Assembly (NCBI GenBank): GCA_017940445.1
Contig: JAGAYQ010000322.1
Coordinates: 1-14,699, forward strand
DNA length: 14,699 bases
From: Pyramidobacter sp.
GTDB taxonomy: Bacteria; Synergistota; Synergistia; Synergistales; Dethiosulfovibrionaceae
Direction: 5' to 3'
The translations under genes were made by a program, and so were the position numbers. Under the pieces are notes generated by a model, which saw only the letters and a list, made by a program, of their open reading frames with translations, made no database searches and was not told the origin of the DNA. Positions within the stretch are counted from its first letter, which is position 1, and every line of letters starts with the position of its first letter. This document shows positions 14,144-14,699 of this stretch, one piece after another.

Positions 14144-14699
14144 CTACGCGATGCTCTCGCCCTCTTCGATCGATACATGCGCGCCCATACTGGTCAGTGC
14201 CTTGTCGAAATCTTCGTAGCCGCGCATGATGTGCTTCAGCCCGTGGACGCGCGTCTCGCCCTCGGCGGGCAGTCCGGCCAGAGCCAGAGCAGCGCCGGCA
14301 CGGAGGTCAGTAGCCTGCACGTCCGAACCGTTGAGCGCCTCGACGCCGCGGATGACAGCCGTGTTGCCCTGAATGTCGATCTCCGCGCCCATCTTGCGCA
14401 GCTCGGGCACATGCTGGAACCGCGACTCGAAAATGCTCTCCTTCACCACGCTCGTGCCGTGTGCAAGGCACAAAGCGGCCATCAGCTGCGGCTGAACGTC
14501 CGTGGGGAATCCGGGATACGGCATGGTCTTCACCGACAGGCTCTTCATACGGCCCCTGGAAGGATAGACAGTCACGCGGTCTTCCTGACGGAGATAACCC
14601 ACCTCTGCCTCTTCCAGCTTCGCCAGCAGCGAGTCGAAATGCTGCGGCATCACGTCGGTGACAGTGACTTCGCCGTTGGTGATCGCGCCGGCAAGCAGA
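14144..14699 (-). CDS. murA: UDP-N-acetylglucosamine 1-carboxyvinyltransferase MurA, C-terminal part
   Basis: First committed enzyme of peptidoglycan precursor synthesis, transferring enolpyruvate to UDP-GlcNAc in the cytoplasm. Only the last 185 residues lie in the window; the frame stays open through the right edge, so the visible GTG and ATG codons near 14650 are internal. The segment reads LLAGAITNGEVTVTDV, then HFDSLLAKLEEA, YPGFPTDVQPQLMAALCLA, ESIFESRFQHVPELRKMGA, DLRAGAALALAGL and HIMRGYEDFDKALTSMGA, all of which match the EPSP-synthase-like fold of MurA. The catalytic Cys loop should lie upstream and is not seen. The gene stops 32 bases before the start of the P-loop/Asp23 gene and is probably in the same operon. 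MurA is preferred over AroA from the FPTDVQPQ and DLRAGAAL blocks. Confidence 0.95.
   Translation of the reverse strand, partial: LLAGAITNGEVTVTDVMPQHFDSLLAKLEEAEVGYLRQEDRVTVYPSRGRMKSLSVKTMPYPGFPTDVQPQLMAALCLAHGTSVVKESIFESRFQHVPELRKMGAEIDIQGNTAVIRGVEALNGSDVQATDLRAGAALALAGLPAEGETRVHGLKHIMRGYEDFDKALTSMGAHVSIEEGESIA

Noticed and set aside
13254..14219. A 321-codon plus-strand open frame
   Set aside because: Antisense to the P-loop/Asp23 gene; its His/Arg/Leu-rich translation has no domain signature, while the minus strand has a clear Walker A and a good ribosome site.
1..14699. Mobile element, prophage, CRISPR or defence system
   Set aside because: No direct-repeat array, transposase, integrase or tRNA-flanked junction was seen; genes are core functions on a single strand with uniform style.

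Overview
All the genes in this window read on the minus strand, in a dense GC-rich bacterial chromosome segment of core housekeeping genes. In transcription order (right to left) they are: murA (partial), a P-loop/Asp23-domain fusion protein, family 4 uracil-DNA glycosylase, uppS, cdsA, dxr, rseP, ispG | nadE | yebC, ruvC, ruvA, ruvB, a SpoIID/LytB-type protein, queA, mltG, yqeH (partial). Genes abut or overlap by a few bases. No non-coding stretch exceeds about 120 bases. I saw no tRNA, rRNA, CRISPR array, insertion sequence or phage gene.

Region 1 (about 7.8-14.7 kb) is a cell-envelope and isoprenoid operon. It covers peptidoglycan precursor synthesis (murA), undecaprenyl carrier (uppS), phospholipid precursor (cdsA), two MEP-pathway enzymes that supply the isoprenoid units used by UppS (dxr, ispG) and a site-2 protease (rseP). 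A DNA-repair enzyme and an unusual ATPase-Asp23 fusion are embedded near its start. A strong intrinsic terminator lies two bases after ispG. Region 2 is nadE alone, with a plausible extended -10 promoter and a weaker terminator-like hairpin after it. Region 3 (1-6.9 kb) is a yebC-ruvCAB operon continuing into spoIID, queA, mltG and yqeH: Holliday-junction processing, then peptidoglycan-active and translation/ribosome-assembly functions.

The gene content (MEP pathway, GC-rich codons, SpoIID-like protein with peptidoglycan enzymes, Asp23-domain protein next to murA, family 4 UDG) fits a deep-branching anaerobic lineage. Synergistota is my first guess, with a Negativicutes-type Firmicute as the alternative. 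This is an inference from gene content and remembered synteny, not a tested placement.

The least ordinary item is the protein at 13266-14111, an N-terminal P-loop NTPase joined to a C-terminal Asp23/Gls24-like domain. Secondary points are a perfect 12-bp inverted repeat inside dxr, a SpoIID protein with a long interdomain insertion, divergent family motifs in IspG and Dxr, and a 65-base coding overlap between ruvB and spoIID.
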